This document shows, in pieces, positions 1-9,740 of a DNA stretch of 30,230 bases. The position numbers were made by a program, and so were the translations under genes. Below the pieces are notes generated by a model, which worked only from the letters and a program-made list of their open reading frames with translations, searched no databases and had not been told where the DNA came from. Position 1 is the first letter of the stretch. Every line of letters starts with the position of its first letter. Origin of the DNA: Calocera cornea HHB12733 (lineage: Eukaryota; Basidiomycota; Dacrymycetes; Dacrymycetales; Dacrymycetaceae); the NCBI GenBank assembly GCA_001632435.1, contig KV424159.1, positions 1 through 30,230 of the forward strand, in the 5' to 3' direction.

Positions 1-124
1 GCTGGTCAGGGCCGACTGGATAGCGCCGCGTGCAGACCCCAGACACCCCAGGTTGGCCCTGAGGTGGGGCCGTGTATGGGAAAGACCGCGGAGCCTCCTG
101 GCACCGGAGGCTCACGTGGCATTG

Positions 125-262
125 GTGCCGCGGTATAGGGACGGACCCTGTGCTGCAGCAAATCCCATTTGCTGCGGCAGAAGAGGTGATTTGCTGCGGC
201 AAAGGGGTCTTTTGCTGCAGCAAAGGGACCCCTGCTGCGGCAAATCCACCTGTGCCGCGGCA
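125..262. repeat. Array of GCTGC(A/G)GC palindromes with about 20-bp spacing
   Basis: A short palindromic core, TGCTGCAGCA or TGCTGCGGCA, usually flanked by AAA/TTT, recurs at about 151, 170, 192, 212 and 233. Diverged forms (TGCCGCGG) lie near 125 and 252. Starts are 19-22 bp apart. The copy near 211-224 forms the perfect 14-bp palindrome TTTGCTGCAGCAAA. The sequence between cores is not conserved, so this is a spaced palindrome array rather than a simple tandem repeat. Open reading frames across it look like by-products of the repeat. Function unknown. Confidence 0.7.
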
Positions 263-330
263 AGGGCGGAAAATGCTGAGAGGGTGAACGCTTTTGTCCC
301 TCAAAAGCCCCCATACAGGACCCTTACTTA

Positions 331-989
331 GTAAGGGTCTGACAATCATCATCTGCCACTTGGTTTTTGTCATCACGCCTTTCAATCTCTGTAAACTCCA
401 TTTCTCCACAAGTTACTGATATGAGAGCTGCAAGTGGAGCAGTTTCTGAGACCTGAGTGGCATTTGCCGCTCAGGGCTCATGTCCTGTTGACTGGGGTGA
501 ACCTGGATGGGCACACTGGATAGTAATCCTTATTTGTTGGCCTAGGAAGCTCGGTATGTGCCACAGTCATCGAGGTTAGGGCTGGTTTGGGTGTGAATGG
601 GGTGGGAGAATGGGAGTTACTGTATTGTGTGAGGAGGCTTCTAGGCGTACACAGGGAAGGATTTGACCCTAACCCTTATGAAGCGGCTGACTAATAGCTA
701 CTCATGAATGTCATTGCCGGCCTCTCTCGCTGCATAGGCAGTGTCATCTCGCCATTCAGCAGCGTTCCGCTCCTCTAGTGGCGATCATTGGACATTGCAA
801 TCAATTGCTCCTTCTCTCCTGGCTGTACCTACTGTGCTGTCACTATTCTGTGAACTGGGAAGGACAGGACCAAAGATAGTACGAGAAATTTGGGAGGATA
901 TCGGACATCAACCCTACCGTCACAACCACATCATCCAGGTAACTACACACCTACTCAGCTAGATCAAGTCGACACTCAATCCAACGTCC
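331..989. other. No gene seen; 3' flank of the NLR-like pseudogene
   Basis: Lower-GC sequence with stops in all frames and no protein that I recognise. It lies downstream of the minus-strand pseudogene. It contains one telomere-like motif (CCCTAACCCTTA at 666-677) and nothing else that I can name. Confidence 0.5.
666..677. repeat. Short interstitial telomere-like motif
   Basis: CCCTAACCCTTA, just under two units of the CCCTAA/TTAGGG repeat used at most fungal telomeres. It is too short to be a telomere. Similar motifs occur past the 3' end of the intact NLR gene at the other end of the window. Confidence 0.45.
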
Positions 990-3373
990 TCCATGAACGA
1001 ATTTGCTGAGATCTACGTGGATTGTCGGTCCTGGAAAGACCATCTGCAGCCCACAAGCGCCATACAAACGCCGGAGCTTGTCCGGCGAGACCCAGAGAAC
1101 ATGATCGATGCCGTTGCCTTTGATCCGCCCTGTCTTGAAGTCGAAAAAAAGGGGCAGTCTGGTCGATTGACATGGGTAAGGTTGAGTCGGATGAGGCTGG
1201 GGAAATGGAGATAGAACAAGTGCCCTAGGCGGTCCAGTCTAGATGCCACGATGCTTCCCGGGATTCATACCGGGGTTGCGACGGTCTTCCGCCAAAAAAT
1301 GCAATCGAGGGCAAATATGCCGAGGCAATAGTGCCCCCAGGGATGAGTGCTCTTTTCATGGATGTAACAACCTAGACATCCGATAGTCGAAGCGTGCGGT
1401 CCCACGATCCGATGATGTGACACCCATCCGCAGAGAAACTGACGGAAGTGATTGAGCGAGTATGACCTTCGAATGGCTCGCCCATGGCTTTCCCCATCCT
1501 GGAGCTCCACAGTCGAACGGTACCGTCCTCCGCTCCTGATATAATCAACGAGCCTTCTGGGGAGAAAACGACAGAGTTGACTGGACCTGTGTGACTTTGC
1601 AACGGCTTGCCGAAGGCTTCCCCCATATCAGCATTCCATCGCCGAACGGTGCCATCTTCCGAGCCGGAGACAATACAGTTCCCGCTAGGAGAGAAAGCGA
1701 CGGATGTGACGGCGCGACTGTGACCCGTCAACGGCGTGCCAAGAGCGTCGCCAGTCTCCGCATCCCACAGTCGAATAGTGTGGTCGTACGAGCCCGAGAC
1801 AATCCGCCGCCCGTCTGGGGAGAAAGCTACGGCAAAGACCGCATAACTGTGACCGGTCAATAGCCTTCCAATGGATTCGCCGGTTCTGGCTTCCCACAGT
1901 CGAATAGTGTGGTCCTCTGACCCTGAGACGATGCGGCGCATATCAGGGGAGAAGGCGACGCAATTAACATAGTCGCTATGACCCGTCATTGGCCCACCAA
2001 CGGCTTGCCCAGTATTGGCATTCCATCGTCGAAGAGTGCTGTCCTCCGAGCCAGAAACAATGTGTCGGCCATCTTTAGGGAAATCCACGGATCTGCCCCG
2101 ATCCGGAATGACCCCTTAACGGCTCGCCGATAGTTTCCCCCGTATCGAGGTCCCACAGCCGAAGGCTATGGCGGTAAGAGCCTGAAACCATGCACCGGCC
2201 GCTCGGAGACACAGCGAATGAAATGACTTGTCTGCTGCTATTTGGGAATGGATCACTCATGGAAGTCGCCGTACTCACATCCCACAGTCGTAGGGTACAA
2301 TCGTACGAGCCTGAGACGATACGTCTACCGTTGGGGGAGAAAGCCACGGATGCGACTGTTCGGGGCATGCCCTCTCAACCCCTCTCCAATCGCTTGGTTT
2401 GAATCGAGGTCCCACAATCGTACGGTGTTGTCCTCTGAGCCCGAAACAACAATACGTCGGTCGTCAGGGGAGAGAGCAACCGATTTGACACCACCGCCGT
2501 GACCTTTGAATGGCTGGCCAATGGCTTGCCCTGTTTCAGCATCCTATATTCGAAGGGTGTGGTCTCTCGAGACCGAGACGATGCGGCGGCCGCTCTTGAA
2601 GAAGGCCACGGAACTGACGGTGCTGGTATGACCTAATTCGCCCGCAACATCTGCTACAACGTCTGTCGGGTCTCCGGTGGTGCTACTCGTGGCTGGTGTG
2701 GCGCTCAATGCGGTACCCAAGAGAGCCGCGCAGGTGATGGCTCCCGCAATGTCGGCGGGCCTTTGCGCCGTGGCAGAAGAGGCAGTGACATCCGCTTCTC
2801 TCTGACTGAGGGAGAGTTCAACCACAATATAGAGCTTCCCCATCGTGGTTGATCTTGAGACAAGCCGGCCGACTGATGTAGAGAGTGAATGGTGAGTGAT
2901 CAGACAGACTGGGTAGGAAGAGCGCGCACCGGAGTCCGCGGGCAGCCAGCCCTGTACAGGTCTCGTGAGCGAGCCAACCTCCTCCGGTAGACGACCTTTG
3001 CCATGATCTTCCAGAGAATTACTCGTAGCTCTGAATCAGGCGTGCAGGTGCTAGGGAGATGTCAACACGGGCACCAGGTAGGGTAAGCAGGATCGGCGCA
3101 CAACTCGTGTTTGTCCTTATCCTCACCCCACACTACTTTGGTCCCCTTCGACTGGATCTCCCTACTTGCCCATTCCTCTTTTCCATTGATTCGTATTTGG
3201 ATGACATACTTGCCGGGATACTGGAGTCGTGTGCGCTTAGGAAGCCCGAGCACGGTCACAGCTGACAATGCGTAAGCGCCAACTCGAGACAGCAAGGCAG
3301 CCGACGAACCTGAGCAAAGATATGTAGACCTCAACGACTTGCCGATCTCGAGAGCTCGAGCAGGGGCAGCCAT
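990..3373 (-). pseudogene. Decayed NLR-like gene: C2-like start joined to WD40 repeats, NACHT lost
   Basis: An inverted paralogue of the intact gene at 24310-29723. Exon 1 (3373 to about 3090) encodes a C2-like segment with INGKEEWASREI and ends at the same place as the intact gene (KHEL, then an intron). A second piece (about 3020-2950) keeps EEVGSLTRPVQGW, matching EEIGTLARPLQEW, but a base is missing near 3005-3012. From 2843 the text follows the intact gene as far as VADVAG, then jumps straight to the first WD40 repeat near 2633; the helical region and NACHT ATPase are absent. About ten WD40 repeats follow. Lesions: TAG in place of the WD tryptophan at 2544-2546, one extra base in the 4-nt run at 2362-2365, one in the run at 2096-2099, and a stop at 1372-1374. 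The C-terminal tail (KGNG, LWVSPDKLRRLYG, PGPTIHVDL) is still readable at about 1150-993 in a shifted frame. Almost surely non-coding as a whole; a short truncated product cannot be excluded. Confidence 0.88.
1375..2633 (-). repeat. About ten WD40 repeats within the pseudogene
   Basis: Repeats of about 43 residues with the GH...SVAFSPDGRRIVSGS.D.T.RLWD pattern, read on the minus strand in three frames because of two single-base insertions. One unit lacks GH and starts NSSRQV. The second unit has an extra Val codon (RRIVVSGS). The last has lost a codon (CHIIGSWD) and ends LRLSDV plus stop, with Ser in place of the WD tryptophan. Confidence 0.88.
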
Positions 3374-4500
3374 GGGACCCGTCTTGCGCTGCTACTTGGC
3401 GGCGGGACGGGGGGCGCCGTGCGGCCTGTAGAGATGTGGTGTGTAAGTGGGTGTATATGCAAGGCAATGCAATGCTGTGAAATAGACGGCGTCGGGGCCG
3501 TACAGTGCGATACAATGCAATGAGATGCCCGAGAATCGACGCATTAGGCGCTGTGTGGAAGGTATACACATGGGTAAGTGTGCAGGCATCGGGAGAAGGA
3601 GTGGTGGAGGCGGCAGACGATTGATGGGTGTCCAGGAGAATCCCGATAGACGCCGACCGCCAGCGAATGTTGTTGTGAGTTTCTTACGACATGCTCGTAC
3701 TGTTGAGAGCACATTCATGCGAGTTGGAAGCTCGGTAGAGTATGTGTGGCTTGGATTCTGCACGCAAGCTGGTTAATCGAGCATTTGGTGCTCATCAGAC
3801 GTGTGGAATGTAGAACTGAAGGGTAGAGGTGATGTGTGAGGACCCTGGTGTGCACGTGACTCGGCACAGCCATGTTTTCTCGGCGCGTCAACGCGCCGCG
3901 CGGACAAGGAGAAGAGTGCGGGTACAGCACACCCAGTGGGCCTGCCTTCATGGCTACAGTGCTTACTATGACTTATCTGCAAATCGCACACAGTTCCACC
4001 CACATCCCGCGCGCCTCCCCCCCCCTTCCCATGCCATGCGCCGCCCGCACCCAACTCGCAACTCGGAGGGGATAGGCGCCGGGCCACCGTCGCCCTCGGC
4101 GCACAGCACGGCCCCGGGGTGCCTCGACCCGGGCGCTACATACGTACCGGGCGACCCGCTCGCCCGACCCATCTCACCCCGCCTCCCTCACCCAATGGCC
4201 AGTCACCACTCAGCCGATCGCCGCGCGGGGCCGAGAATGCCCTGCCCTGCCTACATACCCGCGCGGCGCGCCCGCGGCCCAGGCTGGGAGGATGAGCTAG
4301 CGCACCCGCGCACCAGCCACCCTACCCACCCCATCCGACGGTCCCCCGCACGCGCGCTCAACACCCCCCCCCTCCTCTCACCGCCCACCGCCCACCGCCC
4401 AGGCTAAATTGGCCGCGCTCCAACAACCCCCTGGTGGGCGGGCGGGCAGGGGTATATAGGGCTGCCCGGGCGGGCGAGGGGAGGGGTGCCCGCTTCTTTC
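3374..4500. other. Divergent intergenic region, no gene supported
   Basis: Lies between the start of the minus-strand NLR-like pseudogene and the plus-strand Ser-rich secreted gene. The part from about 4000 to 4440 is very C-rich and gives long but low-complexity Pro/His/Arg reading frames on both strands, which I do not accept as genes. No RNA gene seen. Confidence 0.5.
4453..4459 (+). promoter_or_regulatory. TATA box of the Ser-rich secreted protein gene
   Basis: TATATAG in an otherwise GC-rich stretch, about 40 nt before a probable 5'-UTR intron donor at 4501 and 194 nt before the start codon at 4653. Position and context fit a core promoter. Confidence 0.6.
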
Positions 4501-4639
4501 GTAAGTGGTCGCTGATCGGCTGGGACGATCTCCTTCGTTCATTCATCCGTTTCCAACTTCCTCAATCTACACTCATACGTGCGCCCTACTCCCTCCGCTG
4601 AGATGAGCAGCAGAGCTAACCCCCCCCCTCCCCCCCCAG
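4501..4639 (+). other. Probable intron in the 5' UTR
   Basis: Begins with a consensus donor, GTAAGT, and ends with a branch-like GCTAAC, a long C-rich pyrimidine tract and CAG at 4637-4639. The start codon of the downstream gene follows 14 nt later. At 139 nt it is longer than the coding introns here. The ATG at 4602 inside it would be removed by splicing. Confidence 0.6.
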
Positions 4640-4652
4640 CGAACATCAAACA

Positions 4653-5855
4653 ATGCAGAGCCGGCCTCTGCCCCCGCGCGTCCTCCCCGCCCTCGCCCTC
4701 GCCCTCGCCCTGGGGCTGCTCACCCTCGCCCCAGGCGCCGACGCACTCGCTATACCCCGCTCGCTCCAGGCGCTGCAATACGGGTACGGCTTCTGGCATA
4801 TCCCCTCGTGGCACCTGCCCGACCCGGCGCGCAAGCGCACCGCCCCCGGCCAGAGCAGCTCGGCTACCCTCGCGGGCGTGGCGCTCCCCGTGCCCTCGGC
4901 GTTCGACAGCCTCGCGGGCGGCCCGCCGACGCTCAGCGTCGGGTTCGACCTGCTCCCTACGCAGAGCGCGGGGAGCGACTGGGAGTACCAGGTCGCGAAT
5001 ATGGACACCGAGGTCGTTACCCCTGCTGTTGCGGGCGGCGGCGGCGGGTCGATGGCGACGAGCTCGAGGAGTACTACCTCGTCCCGCGCGACGACGACCT
5101 CCCGCTCCAGCAGCAGCAGCAGCAGCAGCAGTGCCCACCCAACCACCCCGCCGACCGGCGCGGCGGGCAACACGCGCGCGGCGGTCAGCACGCACATCTC
5201 CATGTCCGGCAGCGTGTCCGTGTCCGTGAGCGCGACGACGGTGACGGACTTTGTCACCGTCACCGTCGACGATGTCGTCACGCGGCTCGTGACGAAGACG
5301 GTCGTCCAGACGGGCGTGGCGGTCGGGACGGGCAAGGCGAGCACGAGCAGCAAGCCGAGCACAAGCAGCAAGCCAAGCACAAGCAGCAAGTCGAGCACAA
5401 GCAGCAAGCCGAGCACAAGCAGCAAGTCGAGCACAAGCAGCAAGCCGAGCACCAGCAGCAAGTCAAGCACCAGCACGAGCAAGGCGAGCACGAGCAGCAA
5501 GGCGAGCACGAGCAGCAAGCCGAGCACCAGCAGCAAGGCGAGCACCAGCACGAGCAAGGCGAGCACGAGCAGCAAGTCGAGCAGCTCCAGCTCGTCCCAC
5601 CCATCCAGCACTGGCCGCCCGACGACGACGTCCCACATCACGAGCTCGTCGAGCCACCTGCCCAGCTCGACCGCGCCCCCCTCGAGCAGCAGCAGCAACA
5701 CGAAGAAGCACTCGTCGCACAGCAGCACCAGCGCCAGCACTAGCACTAGCCCGACCACGTCCGCGCCTGGTGCGAGTACTACTGCGGGGGACGGGGGGGA
5801 CGATGGGGAGTGCGAGGAGGAGTGGGAGTGGGTGGAGGATGATGCTGCGCAGTAG
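4653..5855 (+). CDS. Secreted Ser/Thr/Lys-rich repeat protein
   Basis: Single coding exon, 400 residues. The start at 4653 gives a clear signal peptide (basic n-region, then a Leu/Ala-rich core LALALALGLLTLAPGADA). Mature residues about 32-125 are moderately complex and contain WEYQVANMDTEVV. Next come a poly-Ser stretch, a Thr/Val-rich patch (TVTDFVTVTVDDVVTRLVTK) and a long run of STSSK units. The C-terminus is acidic (EEEWEWVEDDAAQ) with no hydrophobic GPI-type tail, so it is probably secreted rather than anchored. A dibasic site (ARKR, about residue 62) could be cut by a Kex2-type protease. Such Ser/Thr-rich proteins are usually O-mannosylated surface or wall-associated proteins, but no family domain is recognised and the function is unknown. 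A TATA box and probable leader intron precede it. Confidence 0.8.
   Translation: MQSRPLPPRVLPALALALALGLLTLAPGADALAIPRSLQALQYGYGFWHIPSWHLPDPARKRTAPGQSSSATLAGVALPVPSAFDSLAGGPPTLSVGFDLLPTQSAGSDWEYQVANMDTEVVTPAVAGGGGGSMATSSRSTTSSRATTTSRSSSSSSSSSAHPTTPPTGAAGNTRAAVSTHISMSGSVSVSVSATTVTDFVTVTVDDVVTRLVTKTVVQTGVAVGTGKASTSSKPSTSSKPSTSSKSSTSSKPSTSSKSSTSSKPSTSSKSSTSTSKASTSSKASTSSKPSTSSKASTSTSKASTSSKSSSSSSSHPSSTGRPTTTSHITSSSSHLPSSTAPPSSSSSNTKKHSSHSSTSASTSTSPTTSAPGASTTAGDGGDDGECEEEWEWVEDDAAQ
5340..5580 (+). repeat. 15-bp coding microsatellite (STSSK repeats)
   Basis: Tandem units of AGCACGAGCAGCAAG and close variants, about 13 to 14 units, encode STSSK followed by Pro, Ser or Ala. Two units are extended to STSTSK. 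The repeat is imperfect at third positions, which suggests it is not brand new, but its length probably varies between strains. Confidence 0.85.
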
Positions 5856-6115
5856 GTGGGAGCTGAGCGATGAGCAAGGGAAGGTGTGCTGTGGACAGTG
5901 GTAGATGTATGTTTGCATGCAGTAGGAGGAGGAGTAATGGCACATTGCCGCGTTCGGGTGTACGCTGAGGGAGCGCAGGCGTCGGGCTGTGGAGCGGCCG
6001 AGGGTGCGGGTTGTCGGCGTTAGGGTGGCGCTGTCGGCGATACAGGCTACCCGACTGGCTGCTCAGGCGCGCTTCTCCCCCAGCGTGGGTGTCCCCCTCG
6101 CCCGCTCCCCCCACC

Positions 6116-8618
6116 ATGTCGACGGCCACGCCGCTGATCGCCGTGCTGCTCATCACCACCTCCTCCTCCGGCACATCCCTCGTCTTCCGCCACCCGCCCT
6201 ACCCACGCTCATCAACACGCCTCATACGCCCCCTGCCATACCGCCAGGGCCCACGCCACGGCCTCGACGGCATATACCAGGCCAGCCACCTCCCGGACAC
6301 CATCGACGACCTGCGCGAGCAGGAGGAGGCTGTCAGGGACATGGAGGAAACAGGCGCATGGGCAGACGACACAGACGACTATCTCTGGCACAGGCCCTCT
6401 TGGGGCTCACCACCCGGCACACCCACCAGCGTCAGCGGGGGCAGCGGGGGCAGCGGGGGCAGCACGGGCAGCGCAAGGGGCCGCAGCACCAGCCGCCCGC
6501 CGAGCAGCAAGAACACCAGCCCGAGCGCAAAGGAGCGCCAGGCCGAGCTCGACCTCTCCGACGGGCTGGCGTACGACGAGCAGGCCGGCATCCGCGCCGA
6601 CTACGACCGCGTCCTGGACTTTGACGCCCCGACCCTCGCCGAGATCCTCGCGCCGGCCAGGGAACTCTGCTACCAGAAGTTCGAGCTCGTCGTCGACGAC
6701 CTTGCCTTCGTCGGACACCCGGTCTGTGTCGCCAGGGACGGCGTATGGAGGATGGACAACCTCTCCGCTCCCCCTGCCCGGGGCGCTTCCCCCGAGCGAG
6801 AGCGCGGGCGCAGCCTCCCGCCCAGCAGCACCCCCGCCCCCGCCCGCTCCGGCTCCCCGGACGTAGCGCAAGCCCGCACCCAGACGCCCTCCACGCCCGC
6901 CCCGGAGCGCATCACCTTCTTCCACCTCGTCCTCGTGATCGACCGGCCCGACCCGGCCTCCTACCACACCTCGGACCTCTCCGCCTTCCTCGCCCCGTAC
7001 CACGCCCAGATCGCGTTCAAGCTCACCGCGGGCCTGCTGCACGAGGAGGCCCGCGCCGCGTACGTCTCCGCCGCGGTCGGCGCCCTGCTGAACCTGCAGG
7101 AACAGGCGCTCGGCCGCGGACTCTGGTACGAGGAGTTCTCCCTCGACGCCACCGCGCAGGGCGGCAACGCCCTCGCGCGCCTCATGCGCGATGTGTACGA
7201 GGCCGTGCACCTCGACGCCACCTGCAAAGTCGCCATAAACCACATCGTCGTCGATGTGCAGCTGCCGCCTCGCGCGCTCCGCGAGGACTGGGGCGAGCAG
7301 CTCGAGCTCGAGGACGAGCTGCTCTGGGAGGACGGCGAGGGGTTCGGCCCGGACGTCGCCGTCGATCGCGCAGTGTATGGCTGGGTGCCCAAGCTCAGGC
7401 CGTGGAGCGCGCTGCTGGTGCTTGACGAGGGGGGGGAGGTCGCCGGGGAGGACATGGACACGAGCGACGAGCAGCGCGAGGCGGGCGAGCTCAGGCAAAG
7501 GTTCTTCGCGACAGTCAGCCCGACCCTCTCGTGCGTCCTCCTTTCCTTTCCTTCCGTCTGCCGTGGGCTGGCTGAGCCGACGGCCCCCGGCCCCGCGCAG
7601 GCTCGCGGACGTGTCGACGCTGCTGGACCTGGACCTCTACGCGGACGTCTTCCCCCTCGCCAGGGCGCTCATCTACACGCGCAAGGCCAAGCTCGTCGAT
7701 GTCGTGCGCGAGAACCTCAAGAGCATCTACTACCCGACGTCGGACCCGGATGTCTCGTGCGTGACCCTCCCACCGCCGTGCCCAGTGCACTCTGACCCCC
7801 CCTGCAGCCTCCCAGACCACTTCCACGCCTTCGCCCGGCGCTTCCCGGCCCTCCCGCACCTCGCCGCGATCCTCTCCAGCCTCTCCCTCTCCCCCGCCCC
7901 GTTCGCCAGCATCGTCCCCGCGCCCAAGGACCGCCAGGCCTACCTCGACGCGCTCATCTGGCTGCTCGAGCGCGGCCTCGTCCAGATGATGCACGTCCGC
8001 GTCCGCCTCGTCGCCCCGCGCGAGCTGAAGGAGGCCGCCTATGCCCAGCACGCCGCGCGCGCCAACCGCCGCAAGCTGTCCATGACCATGACCGAGCCGA
8101 CCGAGTCGGAGGACATGTCCACCGAGCCCTCCTCCGCGCCGAACCCCAACGGGCTGCTCTCCCCGATGATGCTCCACACCGCGCGCCTGCCGGCCATCCA
8201 CCAGTCCTCCGCCGACGAGGGGTACGAGTCCTCCTCGAGCGACATGCTCGACCGCGCCTCCACGAGCGAGGACGAGTCGGACCTCTCCCCGAGCATCATT
8301 GTCGACCCCGGCCGGGCGACAAAGGTCGAGCGGCGCTGGCTGGACGAGATGGGCCGGGGCAAGGACCACAGGGTCGTCGATCTCTTCGAGAGGTGCGCAC
8401 CGGCCCACCTCATCGTATCACGGACTGACGCTGCGCAGGCTACTGCCGTACTTTGACGGCAAGACGACGATGGACGAGATCCTGTACCGGACTGAAGTCG
8501 GCCGGCGGGAACTGCGCGAGGTTCTCCATCGGTTCGATCCTTACGTAAGCGCAGCGTGGCTCATGACCGCTTCGGCAGCTCAGCGGTTATCCAGGTTCTC
8601 ACATCTTTACACTCGTGA
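6116..8618 (+). CDS. NPR3: GATOR1/SEACIT subunit Npr3 (NPRL3)
   Basis: Nitrogen permease regulator 3 family. With Npr2 and Iml1 it forms the complex that inhibits TORC1 when amino acids are short, at the vacuole/lysosome. Exons 6116-7530, 7601-7756, 7808-8392, 8439-8544 and 8595-8618 join in frame to 761 residues. The start has a good context (CCACCATGTC) and reads MSTATPLIAVLLIT. Family marks are DFDAPTLAEILAP, CYQKFELVVDDLAFVGHP, FFHLVLVIDRPD and the C-terminal FERLLPYFDGKTTMDEILYR, which is assembled only after the third intron is removed. Low-complexity Ser/Gly and Pro-rich inserts (about residues 100-140 and 220-265) and an acidic Ser-rich insert before the C-terminal domain are typical fungal additions. 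It converges on the epimerase gene with only 83 nt between stop codons. Confidence 0.88.
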
Positions 8619-8701
8619 AACTATGCTATCGCCGATGCAAGACAATTGTAGGCGTGCTTAATTCGACTCACGAGATTCCCCGTGCTGAGCGCCGACAGCT
8701 C

Positions 8702-9740
8702 CTACTCCTGCTCGACGTGCACCCAGCCGAGCATGCGTTTCGCCTTGCTGCAGTCGAAGAAGCCCCGGTTGCCGGACATATCGCCCTTGATAGGGACCGA
8801 CGGCCACCATCTGTTGATGAGCTCTCCCGTCGGTTCCTTCCGGTCAGTGATCGGCGCGACGATGTAGAACACCTCATGCTGTCCAAAGGCATCAGCCGGC
8901 TGATGCGCTGCACGCGAACCGGACTCACTCCAACAAAGTCGCCCGCCGTGATCGCCAGCAGGAAGGCACGCGAAGCCGCAGTCGGGTTGACCCAGCTCCA
9001 CAACCACCGCGCGTCCTCCTCCTCCTCGCGCGGCGGCAGCTCCTTCAACAGAGACAGCTCGGTACAGCGCAGCGAGACGATCCGCATCTGTGGATAGATA
9101 CGCGCGAACGAGTCGCACTGGATCTCGACAATCGCCTTGCTCAGCGCGTACGGGTCGGATGGGCAGGGCGACATGGTCTCGTTCAGAGGGAACGAGCTGA
9201 ACTGGATCTTCCCTTGCGAGTATGCCAAGCCATGCGCGCTGCAATATGTGTCAATTCTTAGCTGCATGTGTGGTGGCCTAGTAGCTCACTTGATAGATGA
9301 CGCAAAGACGAAGCGCTTGATGCCGAGCGCACCGGCAGCATGCAATGCATTGTAGCCGGACTGGACATTCCTGAAACACCTGATTAGCCTCGAGTTGATC
9401 TGGATGCAACTGGCACGCACACATTGTGCACGACATAGTCGCCCCTCTCAAGCGGGTCTGGAACAGCCGCCAAGTGGATGACGGCGTCCGCGCCCCGGAA
9501 GGCCTCCTTGACGGCATTATAGTCCGTGGCCTCGGCTGTCCGTTGCTCGGATCTGCCGTCTCCCTTCTCCTTTTGAGGAGTGCGGTTGATCTCTTGAGAT
9601 GTATGTGAGAGACTATATTTACTCGGAAGCGAGACTAACAGACCGATGACATGATGTCCCTGCTTCTTCAGATACGCCGTCAGCTCTTGTCCAACCAAGC
9701 CTCGGGCGCCGGTCACGGCGATTCTCAAGTGCAGCTGCAT
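8702..9740 (-). CDS. NAD-dependent epimerase/dehydratase (extended SDR)
   Basis: Exons on the minus strand are 9740-9644, 9592-9421, 9370-9290, 9238-8929 and 8878-8702, giving 278 residues in frame. The N-terminus carries the Rossmann motif VTGARGLVGQ. DAVIHLAAVPDP follows, then FVFASSIN and the catalytic YALSK (YxxxK), so the nucleotide-binding fold and the active-site Tyr/Lys are present. The protein ends LGWVHVEQE. The first intron is the least certain: it needs the unusual donor GTCTGT at 9643, although its 51 nt give a sensible protein (HVI..INRTPQ). The family acts on nucleotide sugars or related substrates; the substrate cannot be told from sequence. It is slightly short for the family and has no signal peptide, so it is probably cytosolic. 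Confidence 0.85.

Noticed and set aside
2190..2502. Plus-strand frames opposite the pseudogene WD40 repeats
   Set aside because: They are complements of WD40 codons; the same kind of frame recurs opposite the intact array.
3829..4407. 192-residue plus-strand Pro/His/Arg-rich frame
   Set aside because: Composition follows the C-rich DNA, there is no domain, and it lies in the upstream region of the next gene.
4646..5758. Long minus-strand reading frame (370 residues, Leu/Val-rich)
   Set aside because: It is the complement of the Ser-rich repeat protein. The GC-rich 15-bp repeat leaves several frames open. The plus frame has a signal peptide, TATA box and leader intron.
6407..8408. Long minus-strand frames opposite NPR3
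   Set aside because: Low-complexity Gly/Val/Glu/Arg products of high third-position GC; the plus strand encodes a recognisable, correctly spliced Npr3.
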